NCBI GenBank assembly: GCA_900543145.1 | Contig: UQPZ01000005.1 | Span: 150,918 to 214,917, forward strand | Reading direction: 5' to 3' | Source: an uncultured Ruminococcus sp. | GTDB lineage: Bacteria; Bacillota; Clostridia; Oscillospirales; Ruminococcaceae | DNA: 64,000 nucleotides | Part shown: piece by piece, positions 8,249 to 18,257 of the stretch | Numbering within the stretch: the stretch's first letter is position 1 | Layout: each line of letters begins with the position of its first letter | Notes under the pieces: generated by a model | Database searches by the model: none | Told to the model about the DNA's origin: nothing | What the model saw: only the letters and a program-made list of their open reading frames with translations | Made by a program: the position numbers and the translations under genes

Positions 8249-10054
8249 TCAGTCGTCCTGAAGAGCGTCATAGCCTTCCTCGCCTGTACGGATCTTGACT
8301 ACGTTTTCAACATCGCAGACAAAAATCTTTCCGTCACCGATGTGACCTGTATAAAGGGCGGATTTTGCTGCATTTATCACCGTTCTTACAGGGACTCTGC
8401 ATACTACTATTTCAGCCTTTACCTTAGGAAGAAGATTTGTTTCAACAACTGCTCCTCTGTAGTATTCCTGCTGTCCCTTCTGCATACCGCACCCGAGTAC
8501 GTTTGTAACAGTAATACCTGTTACGCCGATAGATTCCATTGCTGCAATGAAATCCTGAAGCTTTGTCTGCTTAAAGACAACAACGACCTTTGTGATCCTT
8601 GAAGAATCGTCAGGGGCAGGGGTCGTGTAATTCTCAACAGTAACAGCCTTTTCAACAGAAACTACAGGTTCCGCTGATGAGTCAACCCTGATCACGCTTT
8701 TTGCGTCGTCCTTAGTATAGCCCAGCATATCACTGCCCATTGCGGGAGCAAAGTCGGCATAGGAAGAAACAAGACCGTGCTCGGTAACGTCCAAGCCGAT
8801 GATCTCTTCCTGTTCGGAGGCTCTCAGACCGATCGTCTTTTTGATTGCAAAAAATACTATTGACATTGTAACAGCCGTCCATGCGCCTACTGCAAGAACT
8901 CCTAAGCTCTGTTTTCCGAGCAGTTCAAGACCGCCGCCGTAAAATAAACCGCTGCCGCTTATTCCGCTTGCGCCGCCGTTCTGAGCGATCGCAAATCCGG
9001 GAGCAGTATCAGTTGCGAAAAGACCTACCGCTATCGTTCCCCAGATACCGTTCATCATATGAACCGCAACCGCTCCTACCGGGTCGTCGATATGAAGCTT
9101 ATAATCAAGAAACCATACGCCAAAGCAGACCAGCAGTCCCGAAACAATGCCGACTGCAAGAGCGCCGAAGGCGTCCATTACGTCGCAGCCTGCCGTAATT
9201 CCTACAAGTCCTGCAAGCGAAGCATTCAGGCACATTGAAACATCAGGCTTACCGTATTTCAGCCATGTAAATATCATACATACTACCGTTGCAACAGCCG
9301 GAGCTATAGTTGTAGTAAGGAATATAGAGCCGAGCATTTCAACTGATTTTGAAGCTGCCGGGTTAAAACCGTACCAGCCGAACCAGAGAATAAATACTCC
9401 CAGAGCGCCGATCGTAAGGTTATGACCGGGTATAGCGTGTACTTTGATTTCACCGTCAGAGGTCTTGCTGAACTTGCCGATTCTCGGACCAAGGATCTTG
9501 GCTCCAACAAGTGCGGAAATACCTCCAACCATATGGATCGCACAGGAGCCGGAGAGATCATGGAATCCTATCTGATAAAGCCATCCGTCTGCGTTCCAGA
9601 TCCAGTGTGCTTCAATAGGATAGATCAGAGCGCTGATAACTCCCGAATAGATACAGTAAGAAATGAATTTGGTTCTTTCCGCCATAGCTCCAGATACAAT
9701 AGTAGCTGCCGTTGCGCAGAACACAAGGTTAAATACGAAATTAGAAAAATCGAAATTTTCATATGCGGTGAAAATATCAAATCCGGGCTTTCCGATAAGT
9801 CCAATCACGTCTTCCCCGCAGAGAAAACTAAAACCGATCAGAATGAACATTACCGTACCGATACAGAAGTCCATCAGGTTTTTCATTATGATGTTTCCGG
9901 CATTTTTTGCTCTGGTAAAGCCTGTTTCAACCATTGCAAAGCCTGCCTGCATAAAGAATACAAGCGCAACGGCTATAAGAAACCAGATACCGAAGCCGAC
10001 ATCTTTTGCGGCGTCAATCGCTTGTTGAATTACGTTATCCGTTAATACTGTCAT
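8249..10054 (-). CDS. amt: Ammonium transporter fused to a PII signalling protein
   Basis: A 601-aa fusion. Residues 1 to about 430 are an Amt channel with some eleven membrane segments, the SGAMAERTKF signature and both pore histidines (in CAIHMVGG and AVHMMNG). About residues 485-601 are a full PII (GlnB/GlnK) domain with QKGQQEYYRGA containing the T-loop tyrosine, LPKVKAEIVV and GDGKIFV for ATP and 2-oxoglutarate binding. PII normally plugs Amt as a separate trimer, so a tethered copy implies built-in gating. The ATG at 10054 follows GGGAGG; an upstream ATG at 10132 lies inside the leader hairpin and is rejected. It lies just after glnA. Confidence 0.93.
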   Translation of the reverse strand: MTVLTDNVIQQAIDAAKDVGFGIWFLIAVALVFFMQAGFAMVETGFTRAKNAGNIIMKNLMDFCIGTVMFILIGFSFLCGEDVIGLIGKPGFDIFTAYENFDFSNFVFNLVFCATAATIVSGAMAERTKFISYCIYSGVISALIYPIEAHWIWNADGWLYQIGFHDLSGSCAIHMVGGISALVGAKILGPRIGKFSKTSDGEIKVHAIPGHNLTIGALGVFILWFGWYGFNPAASKSVEMLGSIFLTTTIAPAVATVVCMIFTWLKYGKPDVSMCLNASLAGLVGITAGCDVMDAFGALAVGIVSGLLVCFGVWFLDYKLHIDDPVGAVAVHMMNGIWGTIAVGLFATDTAPGFAIAQNGGASGISGSGLFYGGGLELLGKQSLGVLAVGAWTAVTMSIVFFAIKKTIGLRASEQEEIIGLDVTEHGLVSSYADFAPAMGSDMLGYTKDDAKSVIRVDSSAEPVVSVEKAVTVENYTTPAPDDSSRITKVVVVFKQTKLQDFIAAMESIGVTGITVTNVLGCGMQKGQQEYYRGAVVETNLLPKVKAEIVVCRVPVRTVINAAKSALYTGHIGDGKIFVCDVENVVKIRTGEEGYDALQDD

Positions 10055-10077
10055 ATTATTTTCCTCCCAACAATAAC

Positions 10078-10130
10078 AAAAGAGGTGCATAAGATCCTCG
10101 GAACAATTGTCCCCGGGACTTATACACCTC
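10078..10130 (-). promoter_or_regulatory. Terminator-like hairpin in the amt leader
   Basis: A long minus-strand hairpin with arms GAGGTGTATAAGTCC and GGATCTTATGCACCTC (one T.G wobble, one bulged T) and an inner GGGAC/GTTCC stem, followed by TTTTGTTATTG. It starts about 13 bases after the amt -10 box and ends just before the ribosome site, so transcripts from that promoter begin with it. It may attenuate amt or simply end glnA transcripts. Confidence 0.6.
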
Positions 10131-10142
10131 ATCGTGTATCTA

Positions 10143-10171
10143 AATATAATGCAGCGATATTACTGAATCAA
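10143..10171 (-). promoter_or_regulatory. Promoter of amt
   Basis: Minus-strand TTGATT, 17 bases, TATATT, between the glnA stop and the leader hairpin. Confidence 0.6.
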
Positions 10172-10235
10172 AATAAAATATATAGAAGTTTATAAGAAGA
10201 GCATATATTAAAATATAATACTAAAGCTGTCTGAA

Positions 10236-12314
10236 TTATTTAACGTAGAACAGCAGCTGACCATAAGTAGGATAAGGCCAGTACTTTTCGCCTACCAGCG
10301 TTTCGATCTCGTCGGCATAGGCTCTCAGTTCTCCCATAGCCGTGAATACAACATCATGGTAGTAATTTGCAAGCTCTTGAATATCCTCTATCTCATGGCA
10401 CTTGACCATACAGTCCTCAAGCTCGCCCAGCTTCTTGTACATCTGGGTCGTAAGCGCAGACAGTCTTTTAACCATATCGGTTTCAAAGCCATCGTCCGCT
10501 CCGCAGTTCTTAACCAGCTCCGCAGTTTTTGCCAGTTCCTTAATATAAGTAAGAGCAGCGGGAAGGATATCCTTTTTAGCCATATCGATCATCGTAAGCG
10601 CCTCGATATTCAAGGTCTTGCAGTACTCGTCAAAAAGTATCTCAACTCTCGAATGGAGTTCCGGCTCAGTATATACGCCGTATTTTGTGAACAGATCAAT
10701 ATTCTTCTGAGCAACGAACGTTGGGATAGCTTCAGGCGCAGATTTCAAGTTCAGCAAGCCTCTTTTTTCAGCTTCAACAGGCCACTCCTCAGAATATCCG
10801 TTGCCATTGAAAATAATATTTTGATTTTCCTTTATAGTTTTCTTGATAAGGTCATCGAGAGCGTCCTGAAAATCGTCAGCATTTTCAAGAACATCGGCAA
10901 AGTCGTCGAGAACTTTTGCGGCGATCGTATTTAGCACGGTATTAGGACCGGCAGCCGAAAGCTTTGATCCGGGCATTCTGAACTCAAATTTGTTTCCTGT
11001 AAATGCAAAAGGAGATGTTCTGTTTCGGTCGGTAGTATCCTTGGGGAAGTGGGGCAGAACGTCTACTCCTATCTCCATCTCAACCCTCTTGCCCTCATAT
11101 TTAACGCCGTTTACGATAGCGTCAAGAACTCCTGTCAGCTCATCACCGAGGAAAATAGATATAATAGCGGGAGGAGCCTCGTTAGCACCGAGTCTGTGGT
11201 CGTTTCCGGCAGAAGCAACTGAAGCCCTCAGAATATCCTGATAATCGTTGACAGCCTTGATAACTGCGGTCAGGAACAGAAGGAACTGTGCGTTTTCAGC
11301 CGGAGTTTTTCCGGGATCAAGAAGATTAACTCCCGTATTTGTCGAGATAGACCAGTTATTGTGCTTTCCCGAGCCGTTGATCCCTGCAAACGGCTTTTCA
11401 TGCAGCAGGCATTTGAAGCCGTGCTTTCTTGCCGTCCGCTTCATAATTTCCATAGTAAGCTGGTTATGATCGGTAGCAATATTTGTAGTTCCGTAGATCG
11501 GAGCAAGCTCATGCTGTGCCGGAGCGACCTCGTTATGCTTAGTCTTAGCGTAGATACCAAGCCTCCACAGCTGCTCGTCGAGATCCTTCATATATGCCTG
11601 AACTCTTGTTTTTATCGTTCCGAAGTAATGATCCTCCAACTCCTGCCCCTTGGGAGCGGGAGCGCCATAAAGGGTTCTTCCGGCAAAGATCAGATCCTTT
11701 CTCTTTGAATACATTTCTCTGTCAACAAGAAAGTATTCCTGTTCAGGGCCTACGTTTGCAATTACCCTTGTCGCGTCTGAGCCGAATAGCTTTAATATCC
11801 TCAGAGCCGCCTTATTTATAACCTCCATAGATTTCAGAAGAGGCGTTTTTTTATCCAGAGCCTCACCGCTGTAAGAACAGAATGCAGTAGGGATACAAAG
11901 AGTATTGCATTTTATAAACGCATAAGACGTGGGATCCCATGCGGTATAACCCCTTGCTTCAAATGTTGCCCTCAGACCTCCCGACGGGAAGGAAGAAGCG
12001 TCAGGCTCACCCTTTACAAGCTCCTTGCCCGAAAACTCCATAATTACATGACCGTCCTCTGTAGGCGAAATAAAGCTGTCAAGCTTTTCTGCGGTAAGAC
12101 CTGTCATCGGCTGAAACCAGTGAGTATAATGAGTACAGCCTTTCTCTACAGCCCAATCCTTCATTGCGTTGGCTACTACGTTCGCAACGTGAATATCAAG
12201 CGGATCGCCGTTGGCAATAGTCTTTTTAAGAGCCTTGAAGGTATCCTTGGGAAGCCTTTCTTTCATAACAGCTTCATTAAAAACATCGCTGCCGAAAATC
12301 TCCGGTACATTCAT
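10236..12314 (-). CDS. glnN: Glutamine synthetase type III
   Basis: A 692-aa enzyme whose length and motifs fit the GSIII class rather than the 450-aa GSI. It makes glutamine from glutamate, ammonia and ATP. Visible motifs include [29 protein letters not shown] (ATP/glutamate region) and [16 protein letters not shown] near the C-terminal part of the catalytic core. The ATG at 12314 follows a strong AGGAGG. The upstream in-frame ATG at 12452 lies inside the promoter and hairpin leader and cannot be used by the transcript that starts there. Its neighbour downstream is the Amt-PII fusion, so the pair handles ammonium uptake and assimilation. Confidence 0.95.
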   Translation of the reverse strand: MNVPEIFGSDVFNEAVMKERLPKDTFKALKKTIANGDPLDIHVANVVANAMKDWAVEKGCTHYTHWFQPMTGLTAEKLDSFISPTEDGHVIMEFSGKELVKGEPDASSFPSGGLRATFEARGYTAWDPTSYAFIKCNTLCIPTAFCSYSGEALDKKTPLLKSMEVINKAALRILKLFGSDATRVIANVGPEQEYFLVDREMYSKRKDLIFAGRTLYGAPAPKGQELEDHYFGTIKTRVQAYMKDLDEQLWRLGIYAKTKHNEVAPAQHELAPIYGTTNIATDHNQLTMEIMKRTARKHGFKCLLHEKPFAGINGSGKHNNWSISTNTGVNLLDPGKTPAENAQFLLFLTAVIKAVNDYQDILRASVASAGNDHRLGANEAPPAIISIFLGDELTGVLDAIVNGVKYEGKRVEMEIGVDVLPHFPKDTTDRNRTSPFAFTGNKFEFRMPGSKLSAAGPNTVLNTIAAKVLDDFADVLENADDFQDALDDLIKKTIKENQNIIFNGNGYSEEWPVEAEKRGLLNLKSAPEAIPTFVAQKNIDLFTKYGVYTEPELHSRVEILFDEYCKTLNIEALTMIDMAKKDILPAALTYIKELAKTAELVKNCGADDGFETDMVKRLSALTTQMYKKLGELEDCMVKCHEIEDIQELANYYHDVVFTAMGELRAYADEIETLVGEKYWPYPTYGQLLFYVK

Positions 12315-12368
12315 AAAAATTTCCTCCTGTATATTATATCTTCGCACTGTCCGTTCCGAATAAACGCG

Positions 12369-12432
12369 CCGGCATTTACATGCCGGTACAGGCTTTAAAA
12401 AAAGCGCTGTGGACTTAAACCGTCCACAGCGC
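12369..12432 (-). promoter_or_regulatory. glnA leader with intrinsic terminator and second hairpin
   Basis: On the minus strand a perfect 11-bp stem GCGCTGTGGAC / GTCCACAGCGC (loop of 7) is followed directly by seven T, and then by a second hairpin CCGGCAT-GTAA-ATGCCGG. The first begins only about 20 bases after the -10 box of the glnA promoter, so the glnA transcript must pass an intrinsic terminator before the start codon. This is the layout of an attenuator. The factor that would relieve it is not visible. Confidence 0.7.
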
Positions 12433-12452
12433 CTTTGCTGTTTACATTTCAT

Positions 12453-12481
12453 AGTATATACCCGAATCGCCGATTTGTCAA
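12453..12481 (-). promoter_or_regulatory. Promoter of glnA
   Basis: Minus-strand TTGACA, 17 bases, TATACT, upstream of the leader terminator. Confidence 0.7.
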
Positions 12482-12588
12482 TAGCTTTTGCTTATTTTTT
12501 TCACTTTCAGCGAATCAGCCAATAATAAAAAATATATTCTGGATCTTTTTAGTTAAATATGCCGATAAGACTATCTGCATAAAATACA

Positions 12589-13182
12589 CTATATATCAAT
12601 AAATTCGTCCTTACCCGATTTATCTGACCTTTTAACCTGCTTTTCAATATATCTGAGCTGATGCCTGCCAGAAAGACAGCTTATCAGATTAGCGACTCCC
12701 GCCGCAGCAAGCGCAATTCCCAGAACAGTAACCGCAATATTTACAGGAGCAAGAGGATTTATAATTATTACAAAGCCGAGAACTGCCGTTACCGAAGCAA
12801 GGATCATCGGCAAAACCCAGTCCTGTCCTGCACGTTTTATATCAAAGGCATTGGCAAGACTTACTATTCCGCTGAACAGCATATAAAAGCCGCAGCCGAA
12901 AGCTATTACTTTAAATATAAAATCAGGCTTTACAATAAGGAACAGGCCTATTGCCGCAAGAACGATACCGCGGAATATAAGCGAAGAATATTCGTCCTTT
13001 TCCTCTCCCTTTGCAAAGAACTGTATAAGACTTACTGCTCCGACGGCAAGAGCTATACCTCCTATAGTATAGCTTATCGCCTTGGTAAAAAAGCCAGGAT
13101 CGGCAATAAGCGCCGCTCCAAGCACAATACATACGACTGACAGCAGGAGATAGTTTTTAAACAGCTTTTTCAGCATTCTCAT
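12589..13182 (-). CDS. DUF308 / HdeD-like membrane protein at the end of the ATPase operon
   Basis: A 197-aa protein with six predicted membrane helices in three similar hairpins, matching the HdeD/DUF308 pattern (for example GAALIADPGFFTKAI repeated in kind as GLFLIVKPDFIFKVI). Its ATG overlaps the TGA of the ATPase D subunit gene (ATGA), with GGAGG in front, so it is translationally coupled to the ATPase. DUF308 proteins are poorly characterised; HdeD in E. coli is linked to acid resistance. A role with a proton or sodium pump is only an inference from position. Confidence 0.75.
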   Translation of the reverse strand: MRMLKKLFKNYLLLSVVCIVLGAALIADPGFFTKAISYTIGGIALAVGAVSLIQFFAKGEEKDEYSSLIFRGIVLAAIGLFLIVKPDFIFKVIAFGCGFYMLFSGIVSLANAFDIKRAGQDWVLPMILASVTAVLGFVIIINPLAPVNIAVTVLGIALAAAGVANLISCLSGRHQLRYIEKQVKRSDKSGKDEFIDI

Positions 13183-13829
13183 AGGTTTTCCTCCAATTTT
13201 GCGGCTTCCCTAGCCTTTTTCAGCTTTGAAGCCTTAATTACCTTCAACCGCGAAAATTCCTCTCGCTCTTTTTCGTCCAGAGAGTCGGATATAAATTTAA
13301 CTATAGCCTGGTTTCTAGGTATAATTATATTCTGAAGCGCGTTTGCACGCCGCTGAGTTTTCCTTATCGCCGCTGAAAGCCGGTATATGCTGTTTTCTAC
13401 CTCGGCAAGCAGTACAGTTTTCTTTTTTACCTTGTCAAATGCGATAAATGCTCTGTCTAGCTGAGATGTGGTCTGAGAGAAGCCGTAGGTTACCTTCAGC
13501 GGCTTTTCTTCAAGACTTATCTGCGGCAGCTCCACTCCCATAACGCTTCTTGAGGTTATTGCCAGACCTTTTTCAACAGGAACGCATTCGGCATAAGGGG
13601 TTACAAGTCCAAGCGAGATATTGGCAAGCTGAAGCGCCGCATACGCCTCTATATAGGTTTCCTCTATAGAAGTCCTCAGCTCTCCCGCCTTATCTACAAG
13701 ACCCATAAGCTCCCGTATCAGTATATTGCGCTTTCTGTCAAGCAGCTCATATCCGAGAGCCGCAAGCTGAAGCGCTTTCTTTGACGCAATAAGGTTTCCC
13801 TTGGTAGGAAAGACCTGCTGCTCTGCCAT
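13179..13829 (-). CDS. ntpD: V-type ATP synthase subunit D
   Basis: A 216-aa, largely helical protein with the D-subunit N-terminus FPTKGNLIASKKALQLA and the C-terminal coil RRANALQNIIIPR, both typical of the V/A-ATPase central-shaft D subunit. It joins the catalytic A/B ring to the rotor. It sits near the end of the operon, after the B gene and a 63-aa membrane protein, and overlaps the following DUF308 gene by four bases. Confidence 0.93.
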   Translation of the reverse strand: MAEQQVFPTKGNLIASKKALQLAALGYELLDRKRNILIRELMGLVDKAGELRTSIEETYIEAYAALQLANISLGLVTPYAECVPVEKGLAITSRSVMGVELPQISLEEKPLKVTYGFSQTTSQLDRAFIAFDKVKKKTVLLAEVENSIYRLSAAIRKTQRRANALQNIIIPRNQAIVKFISDSLDEKEREEFSRLKVIKASKLKKAREAAKLEENL

Positions 13830-13861
13830 TTATCTCACCGCCGATCTATTGTTTAAAAATA

Positions 13862-14053
13862 TTACAAAATAAAGAAAATCACCGTCAGCAGAATACCAAG
13901 TATCATAATAACCAACCCATTACGCTTCATCTTAGCAATCTCCTCTGGTTTATCGCGGTCTTCAGCCTTAACGCTTTTCTCAGGCATTAAAAACAGAATT
14001 AATCCGATCAGCGCTACTCCGCAGGTTAGTACAAATTTTATTATATCGTACAT
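13862..14053 (-). CDS. 63-aa two-helix membrane protein inside the ATPase operon
   Basis: A 63-aa protein with membrane segments at about 5-23 and 44-63 and a charged middle (KAEDRDKPEEIAKMKR). It has a good GGAGG ribosome site and sits between the B and D subunit genes, with gaps of 25 and 32 bases. I recognise no family and it is not a standard ATPase subunit. Its place suggests an accessory or assembly role, which is inference only. Confidence 0.65.
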   Translation of the reverse strand: MYDIIKFVLTCGVALIGLILFLMPEKSVKAEDRDKPEEIAKMKRNGLVIMILGILLTVIFFIL

Positions 14054-14078
14054 AGGCTTCCTCCATTAATAATTTAAA

Positions 14079-15476
14079 TCAGCTGATTAATGTTATTGCT
14101 TTTTCTGCGCTGTAATATTTCTCAAGATGCTCCTCGTCTACCCTGTCAAGCTCAGACTTAGGCAGCGACGAAAGCAAAGCCCAGCCCAGATCAAGGGTTT
14201 CTTCTATCGTTCTGTTTACGTCGAAGCCCTGGTTGATAAAATGCTCCTCAAACAAAACGCCGAACTTTATATAAGCCTTGTCGGTTTCTGAAAGCTCCTC
14301 CTCGCCGATTACGGAAGCAAGCGCTCTTGCGTCTGAAACCTTTGCGTACGCCGCAAACAGCTGGTTTGCCACCATCTGATGATCTTCTCTTGTATAGCCT
14401 TCTCCGATACCGTCCTTCATAAGCCTTGAAAGGCTGGGCAAAACCGAAACCGCAGGATAAACTCCCGTCTGGTCAAGGTTTCTGTCCATAACTATCTGCC
14501 CTTCGGTAATATATCCGGTAAGGTCGGGAACCGGATGAGTAATATCGTCGTTAGGCATTGTAAGAATGGGTATCTGAGTAACCGAGCCGCCTGAGCCTTT
14601 TACGATCCCCGCCCTTTCATATATAGAAGCAAGATCGGAATATAAATATCCGGGATAGCCCTTTCTTCCCGGGATCTCTCCCTTCGATGAGGAAAATTCT
14701 CTGAGCGCCTCGGCATAGGAAGTCATATCCGTAAGTATGACCAGAATATGCATATTATGCTCAAAGGCAAGGTATTCAGCGCAGGTCAGCGCACATCTCG
14801 GTGTAAGTATCCTCTCTATTATGGGATCATTTGACATATTCAAAAACATTGCAACTCTCTGGAGCGAGCCTGTTTCCTCAAAGCAGCGCTTAAAATAATC
14901 GGCAACATCGTTCTTAACGCCCATAGCTCCGAAAACAATAGCAAAATCCTGACCGTTCTCATCGGCGATCTTAGCCTGCCTTACGATCTGAACCGCAAGC
15001 TTGTTATGCGAAAGTCCCGAACCCGAAAAAATAGGCAGCTTCTGACCTCTTATAAGCGTCATAAGTGCGTCAATTGATGAAATTCCGGTATTGATATAGT
15101 TTCTTGGATAGTTTCTTGAAACAGGATTCAGCGGCTTTCCGTTTATATCAGCATACTTTTCGGGGTAAATATCCCCCAGTCCGTCTATCGGCTTCCCTGC
15201 TCCGCTGAAAATTCTTCCCAGCATTTCCGTTGAAAGCGCAAGCTCCATAGGCTTGCCCTCAAATTTTGTCGTGGTATTTTTGAGAGAAAGACCCCTTGTA
15301 CCCTCAAATACCTGAAGCACCGCTCTGTTCTCCGACGCCTCGACAACTCTGGCAAGCCTTTTCGTTCCGTCATCAAGGCGTATTTCCGCCATTTCGTCAT
15401 AGCTTATGCCGCTTACCTTGTCAAGAACTACCAGAGGCCCGTTTATTTCGCTCAGTCCTATATACTTTAGATTCAA
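14079..15476 (-). CDS. ntpB: V-type ATP synthase subunit B
   Basis: A 465-aa regulatory, non-catalytic nucleotide-binding subunit. It has the expected [17 protein letters not shown] region, where the P-loop Lys-Thr of the A subunit is absent, and [11 protein letters not shown] and [18 protein letters not shown] in the core. The first codon appears to be TTG at 15476, because GGAGGTG lies at the right distance and overlaps the A-subunit stop (TAATTG). The next gene upstream is the A subunit. Confidence 0.94.
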   Translation of the reverse strand: MNLKYIGLSEINGPLVVLDKVSGISYDEMAEIRLDDGTKRLARVVEASENRAVLQVFEGTRGLSLKNTTTKFEGKPMELALSTEMLGRIFSGAGKPIDGLGDIYPEKYADINGKPLNPVSRNYPRNYINTGISSIDALMTLIRGQKLPIFSGSGLSHNKLAVQIVRQAKIADENGQDFAIVFGAMGVKNDVADYFKRCFEETGSLQRVAMFLNMSNDPIIERILTPRCALTCAEYLAFEHNMHILVILTDMTSYAEALREFSSSKGEIPGRKGYPGYLYSDLASIYERAGIVKGSGGSVTQIPILTMPNDDITHPVPDLTGYITEGQIVMDRNLDQTGVYPAVSVLPSLSRLMKDGIGEGYTREDHQMVANQLFAAYAKVSDARALASVIGEEELSETDKAYIKFGVLFEEHFINQGFDVNRTIEETLDLGWALLSSLPKSELDRVDEEHLEKYYSAEKAITLIS

Positions 15477-17234
15477 TTACCGCACCTCCGTAAGTGACTT
15501 AAAGTCCTTTTCCATTCGGCTCTCATAATCGGCAAACATCTCCGGCTTGGAATTGGGAATATCGTACTTTATTTTTATAAGCTTTTCTACCCAGCCGCAC
15601 TGAATGATCTTATCAACATCGGCTCCTTCCGAAAGCGCTTTTTTTGCAAGAGAATAGAATTTAAGAATAGCTTTCATCATAAGGTACTGCTTTTCAAGCG
15701 GAACAAAGGTATCTTCCTTATGATAGGCGTTCTGCTGCAAAAAACCTACTCTGACGATCCTTGCAGACTCGATTAGCAGCTTCTGATCGTCCGGCAGAAC
15801 ATCTGTACCCATAAGCTTTACGATCTCCATAAGGGTATTTTCTTCGATAAGTATATTGGATATTTCCTGTCTTACCTGCATAAAATCAGGAGCTACACTG
15901 CCGTTATAATAATCCTTAAGATCCTCCAGATACTCGGAATAGCTTGTATTCCAATTGATAGCGGGATAATGCCTTGCATAAGCAAGTGATTTGTCAAGCG
16001 CCCAGAAGCAGCGGACAAACCGCTTGGTATTTTGAGTTACCGGCTCAGAAAAGTCTGAACCCTGAGGAGAAACCGCTCCGATAATTGTAACTGAGCCTTC
16101 GCCCCCTCCAAGCGGTCTTACATAGCCTGCACGTTCGTAAAACTCAGAAATTCTTGACGGAAGATACGCCGGAAAGCCTTCCTCCGCCGGCATTTCCTCA
16201 AGACGGCCGGAAATTTCACGCAGAGCCTCCGCCCATCTTGATGTAGAATCCGCCATGATCGCAATATGATAACCCATATCACGATAATATTCGGCAAGAG
16301 TTATTCCCGTATAGATAGACGCTTCTCTTGCCGCAACAGGCATATTAGAAGTATTGGCGATAAGCACCGTTCTGTCCGTAAGCGGACGGTTCGTTTTTGG
16401 ATCAATAAGCTCAGAAAATTCCTCAAGCACCTGAGTCATCTCATTGCCGCGCTCTCCGCAGCCTATATATACGATTATATCAGCGTCGCACCATTTCGCC
16501 AGCTGATGCTGAGTCATTGTCTTTCCCGTTCCGAAGCCGCCGGGTATCGCCGCCGTTCCACCCTTCGCTATAGGAAGGATCGTATCGACTATTCTCTGGC
16601 CAGTAATCAGCGGACGGTTTATCGGCAGTCTTTCCGCGCAGGGACGGGGGGTTCTTATAGGCCATTTCTGACAGAGCGTCAGATCCTCCGTCCCGCCGTA
16701 AATATTCTTTATTTTAACAACAGTATCGTTTACAGTATATTCGCCGCTGCCGGCACACCAGATAACCTCGCCGCCCTTTGAAAGAGGAGAAAGCATACAC
16801 CTATGCTCTATTACAGGAGTTTCCTGACAGGTACAGTATATCTGTCCCGGTTCAAGCCTGTCTCCTGCTCTTACCTTAACGGTACAGGAATACTTCTTTT
16901 CAGTATCCAGCGAAGATACCTCAGCTCCGTCGTCGATAAACGCACCCGTAAGCTGCTCCAGTCTGCGGAGCGGTCTTTCTATTCCGTCAAAAATATTGCT
17001 TATTATCCCGGGGCCGAGAACCGCCGACATAGGCGCTCCCGAACCTGTTACCGGCTCTCCCGGCACAAGTCCCGTCGTACCCTCGTAGACCTGAATAGTG
17101 GTAAAATCCTCGGCAACTCCGATAACCTCGGAAATAAGCCTTTTTTTCCCTACATACACCATTTCCAGCATAGAAAATGATTTGGTATTCTTGACCTTTA
17201 CAACAGGCCCGTTTATAGAATAAATTTTATCCAT
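15477..17234 (-). CDS. ntpA: V-type ATP synthase catalytic subunit A
   Basis: A 585-aa catalytic subunit with the Walker A motif [38 protein letters not shown] and the V/A-type bulge insertion in the N-terminal third. It hydrolyses or makes ATP in the A3B3 head. The length matches A-type subunits (about 580-600 aa), not F-type beta. It follows the E gene by 15 bases and is immediately followed by B. Confidence 0.95.
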   Translation of the reverse strand: MDKIYSINGPVVKVKNTKSFSMLEMVYVGKKRLISEVIGVAEDFTTIQVYEGTTGLVPGEPVTGSGAPMSAVLGPGIISNIFDGIERPLRRLEQLTGAFIDDGAEVSSLDTEKKYSCTVKVRAGDRLEPGQIYCTCQETPVIEHRCMLSPLSKGGEVIWCAGSGEYTVNDTVVKIKNIYGGTEDLTLCQKWPIRTPRPCAERLPINRPLITGQRIVDTILPIAKGGTAAIPGGFGTGKTMTQHQLAKWCDADIIVYIGCGERGNEMTQVLEEFSELIDPKTNRPLTDRTVLIANTSNMPVAAREASIYTGITLAEYYRDMGYHIAIMADSTSRWAEALREISGRLEEMPAEEGFPAYLPSRISEFYERAGYVRPLGGGEGSVTIIGAVSPQGSDFSEPVTQNTKRFVRCFWALDKSLAYARHYPAINWNTSYSEYLEDLKDYYNGSVAPDFMQVRQEISNILIEENTLMEIVKLMGTDVLPDDQKLLIESARIVRVGFLQQNAYHKEDTFVPLEKQYLMMKAILKFYSLAKKALSEGADVDKIIQCGWVEKLIKIKYDIPNSKPEMFADYESRMEKDFKSLTEVR

Positions 17235-17249
17235 ACCGAAATCTCCCCG

Positions 17250-17846
17250 TTATTCCTGTCCGACCGCCAGACCGGCAGTTCGACAGAAGCTCTCTCTTTC
17301 CTCCTCGACCGCCGAATCAAAGGTACAGTCGAGAACGACGTTTATCTCGTCAAAGCGTATGCTTACCCCGCCCAGCAGGATAGACGGACTAAGGCGTACC
17401 TCAAAACCGGAAGCCTTCTTCAGCGCTCCGGCATACTTTTCATCGCAAAGCGCCAGATCTATTTCCGCAGACTCGCCGGGATAACGCCGTTTTGCCGCAT
17501 TTACCGCACTTTCCAGCCACTCAGCGTAACCGCCGCCGCTTCGGAAATCAGCCAGCTTTCTCTTTACGCTCTCAAACACCTTGTCCGAAAGCCCGCTTCT
17601 GTGCAGAAGAACCCTGCGCTGAGCTTCAAGCCTTGCCGCAGACGACTCTTTTGTAAGCCTCTGGCTCTCCTCCTTATCAATACGCTGTATTTCAGCCGCA
17701 GTTCGGGTGCGGACGTCGGCTTCAGCCATTTTAAGCCTTGCGCTTTTATCCTGACGGGCGTCGGAAATAATTTTATTTACCTTACCCTCCGCCTCTGTAT
17801 AAACTGCGTCCTTGAACCGCCGCAGCTTCTGTGCTTCGTCTATCAT
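17250..17846 (-). CDS. ntpE: V-type ATP synthase subunit E
   Basis: A 198-aa protein with an N-terminal charged coiled coil (about 1-100, many Glu/Lys/Arg) and a C-terminal alpha/beta part ending in the GGVSIRFDEINVVLDCTFDS strand, the usual peripheral-stalk E subunit layout. E pairs with the G/H subunit, encoded at the start of this operon. The ATG follows AAAGGAA. Confidence 0.88.
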   Translation of the reverse strand: MIDEAQKLRRFKDAVYTEAEGKVNKIISDARQDKSARLKMAEADVRTRTAAEIQRIDKEESQRLTKESSAARLEAQRRVLLHRSGLSDKVFESVKRKLADFRSGGGYAEWLESAVNAAKRRYPGESAEIDLALCDEKYAGALKKASGFEVRLSPSILLGGVSIRFDEINVVLDCTFDSAVEEERESFCRTAGLAVGQE

Positions 17847-17889
17847 TGTAAATCGTTCCTTTCAGGAGATAAATGCTATGAACGCCGGC

Positions 17890-18198
17890 TTACAGCTTTA
17901 TACCGACCGCCTCTTTAAGATACCTTGAGATAGTATCAGATATTTTGGAGGTCGCATGCCTGTCCGGAATCTCCACTATCAGCGGAAGCTTTCTGCTTAG
18001 CTTATACCCGTAAACCTTATCCCTGCACTGCTTAACGGCAAGCTCGGTCATAAGGATCACTCCAATATCCTCCATATCCATTGCCTTATCGAGAGCCGAG
18101 CCAACCTCGTCGGAGGTATGAACTACTACTCCCTCTACGCCTGCAAGACGCATTCCTATCTGCGTATCTATATTATCGCTTATAAGATAAAACTTCAT
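17890..18198 (-). CDS. ntpF: V-type ATP synthase subunit F
   Basis: A 102-aa Rossmann-like protein starting MKFYLISDNIDTQIGMRLAG and containing IGVILMTELAV and LPLIVEIPD, as in the small shaft subunit F. In this operon F comes before E, unlike the common E-C-F order. Confidence 0.9.
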   Translation of the reverse strand: MKFYLISDNIDTQIGMRLAGVEGVVVHTSDEVGSALDKAMDMEDIGVILMTELAVKQCRDKVYGYKLSRKLPLIVEIPDRHATSKISDTISRYLKEAVGIKL

Positions 18199-18257
18199 AA
18201 TAAAGGCCCATGCTTTTCACGCAGGGACACGCCTCCCTTCAGCTGCATTATATGCCT

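Noticed and set aside
9422..10045. Plus-strand frame of 207 codons inside amt
   Set aside because: It is antisense to the highly conserved Amt domain with no promoter or ribosome site of its own.
10078..10130. ANTAR-type dual hairpin or glutamine riboswitch in the amt/glnA leaders
   Set aside because: The hairpin loops lack the A1/G4 hexaloop of ANTAR targets and I see no match to the known glutamine riboswitch. Only the generic terminator-like structure is claimed.
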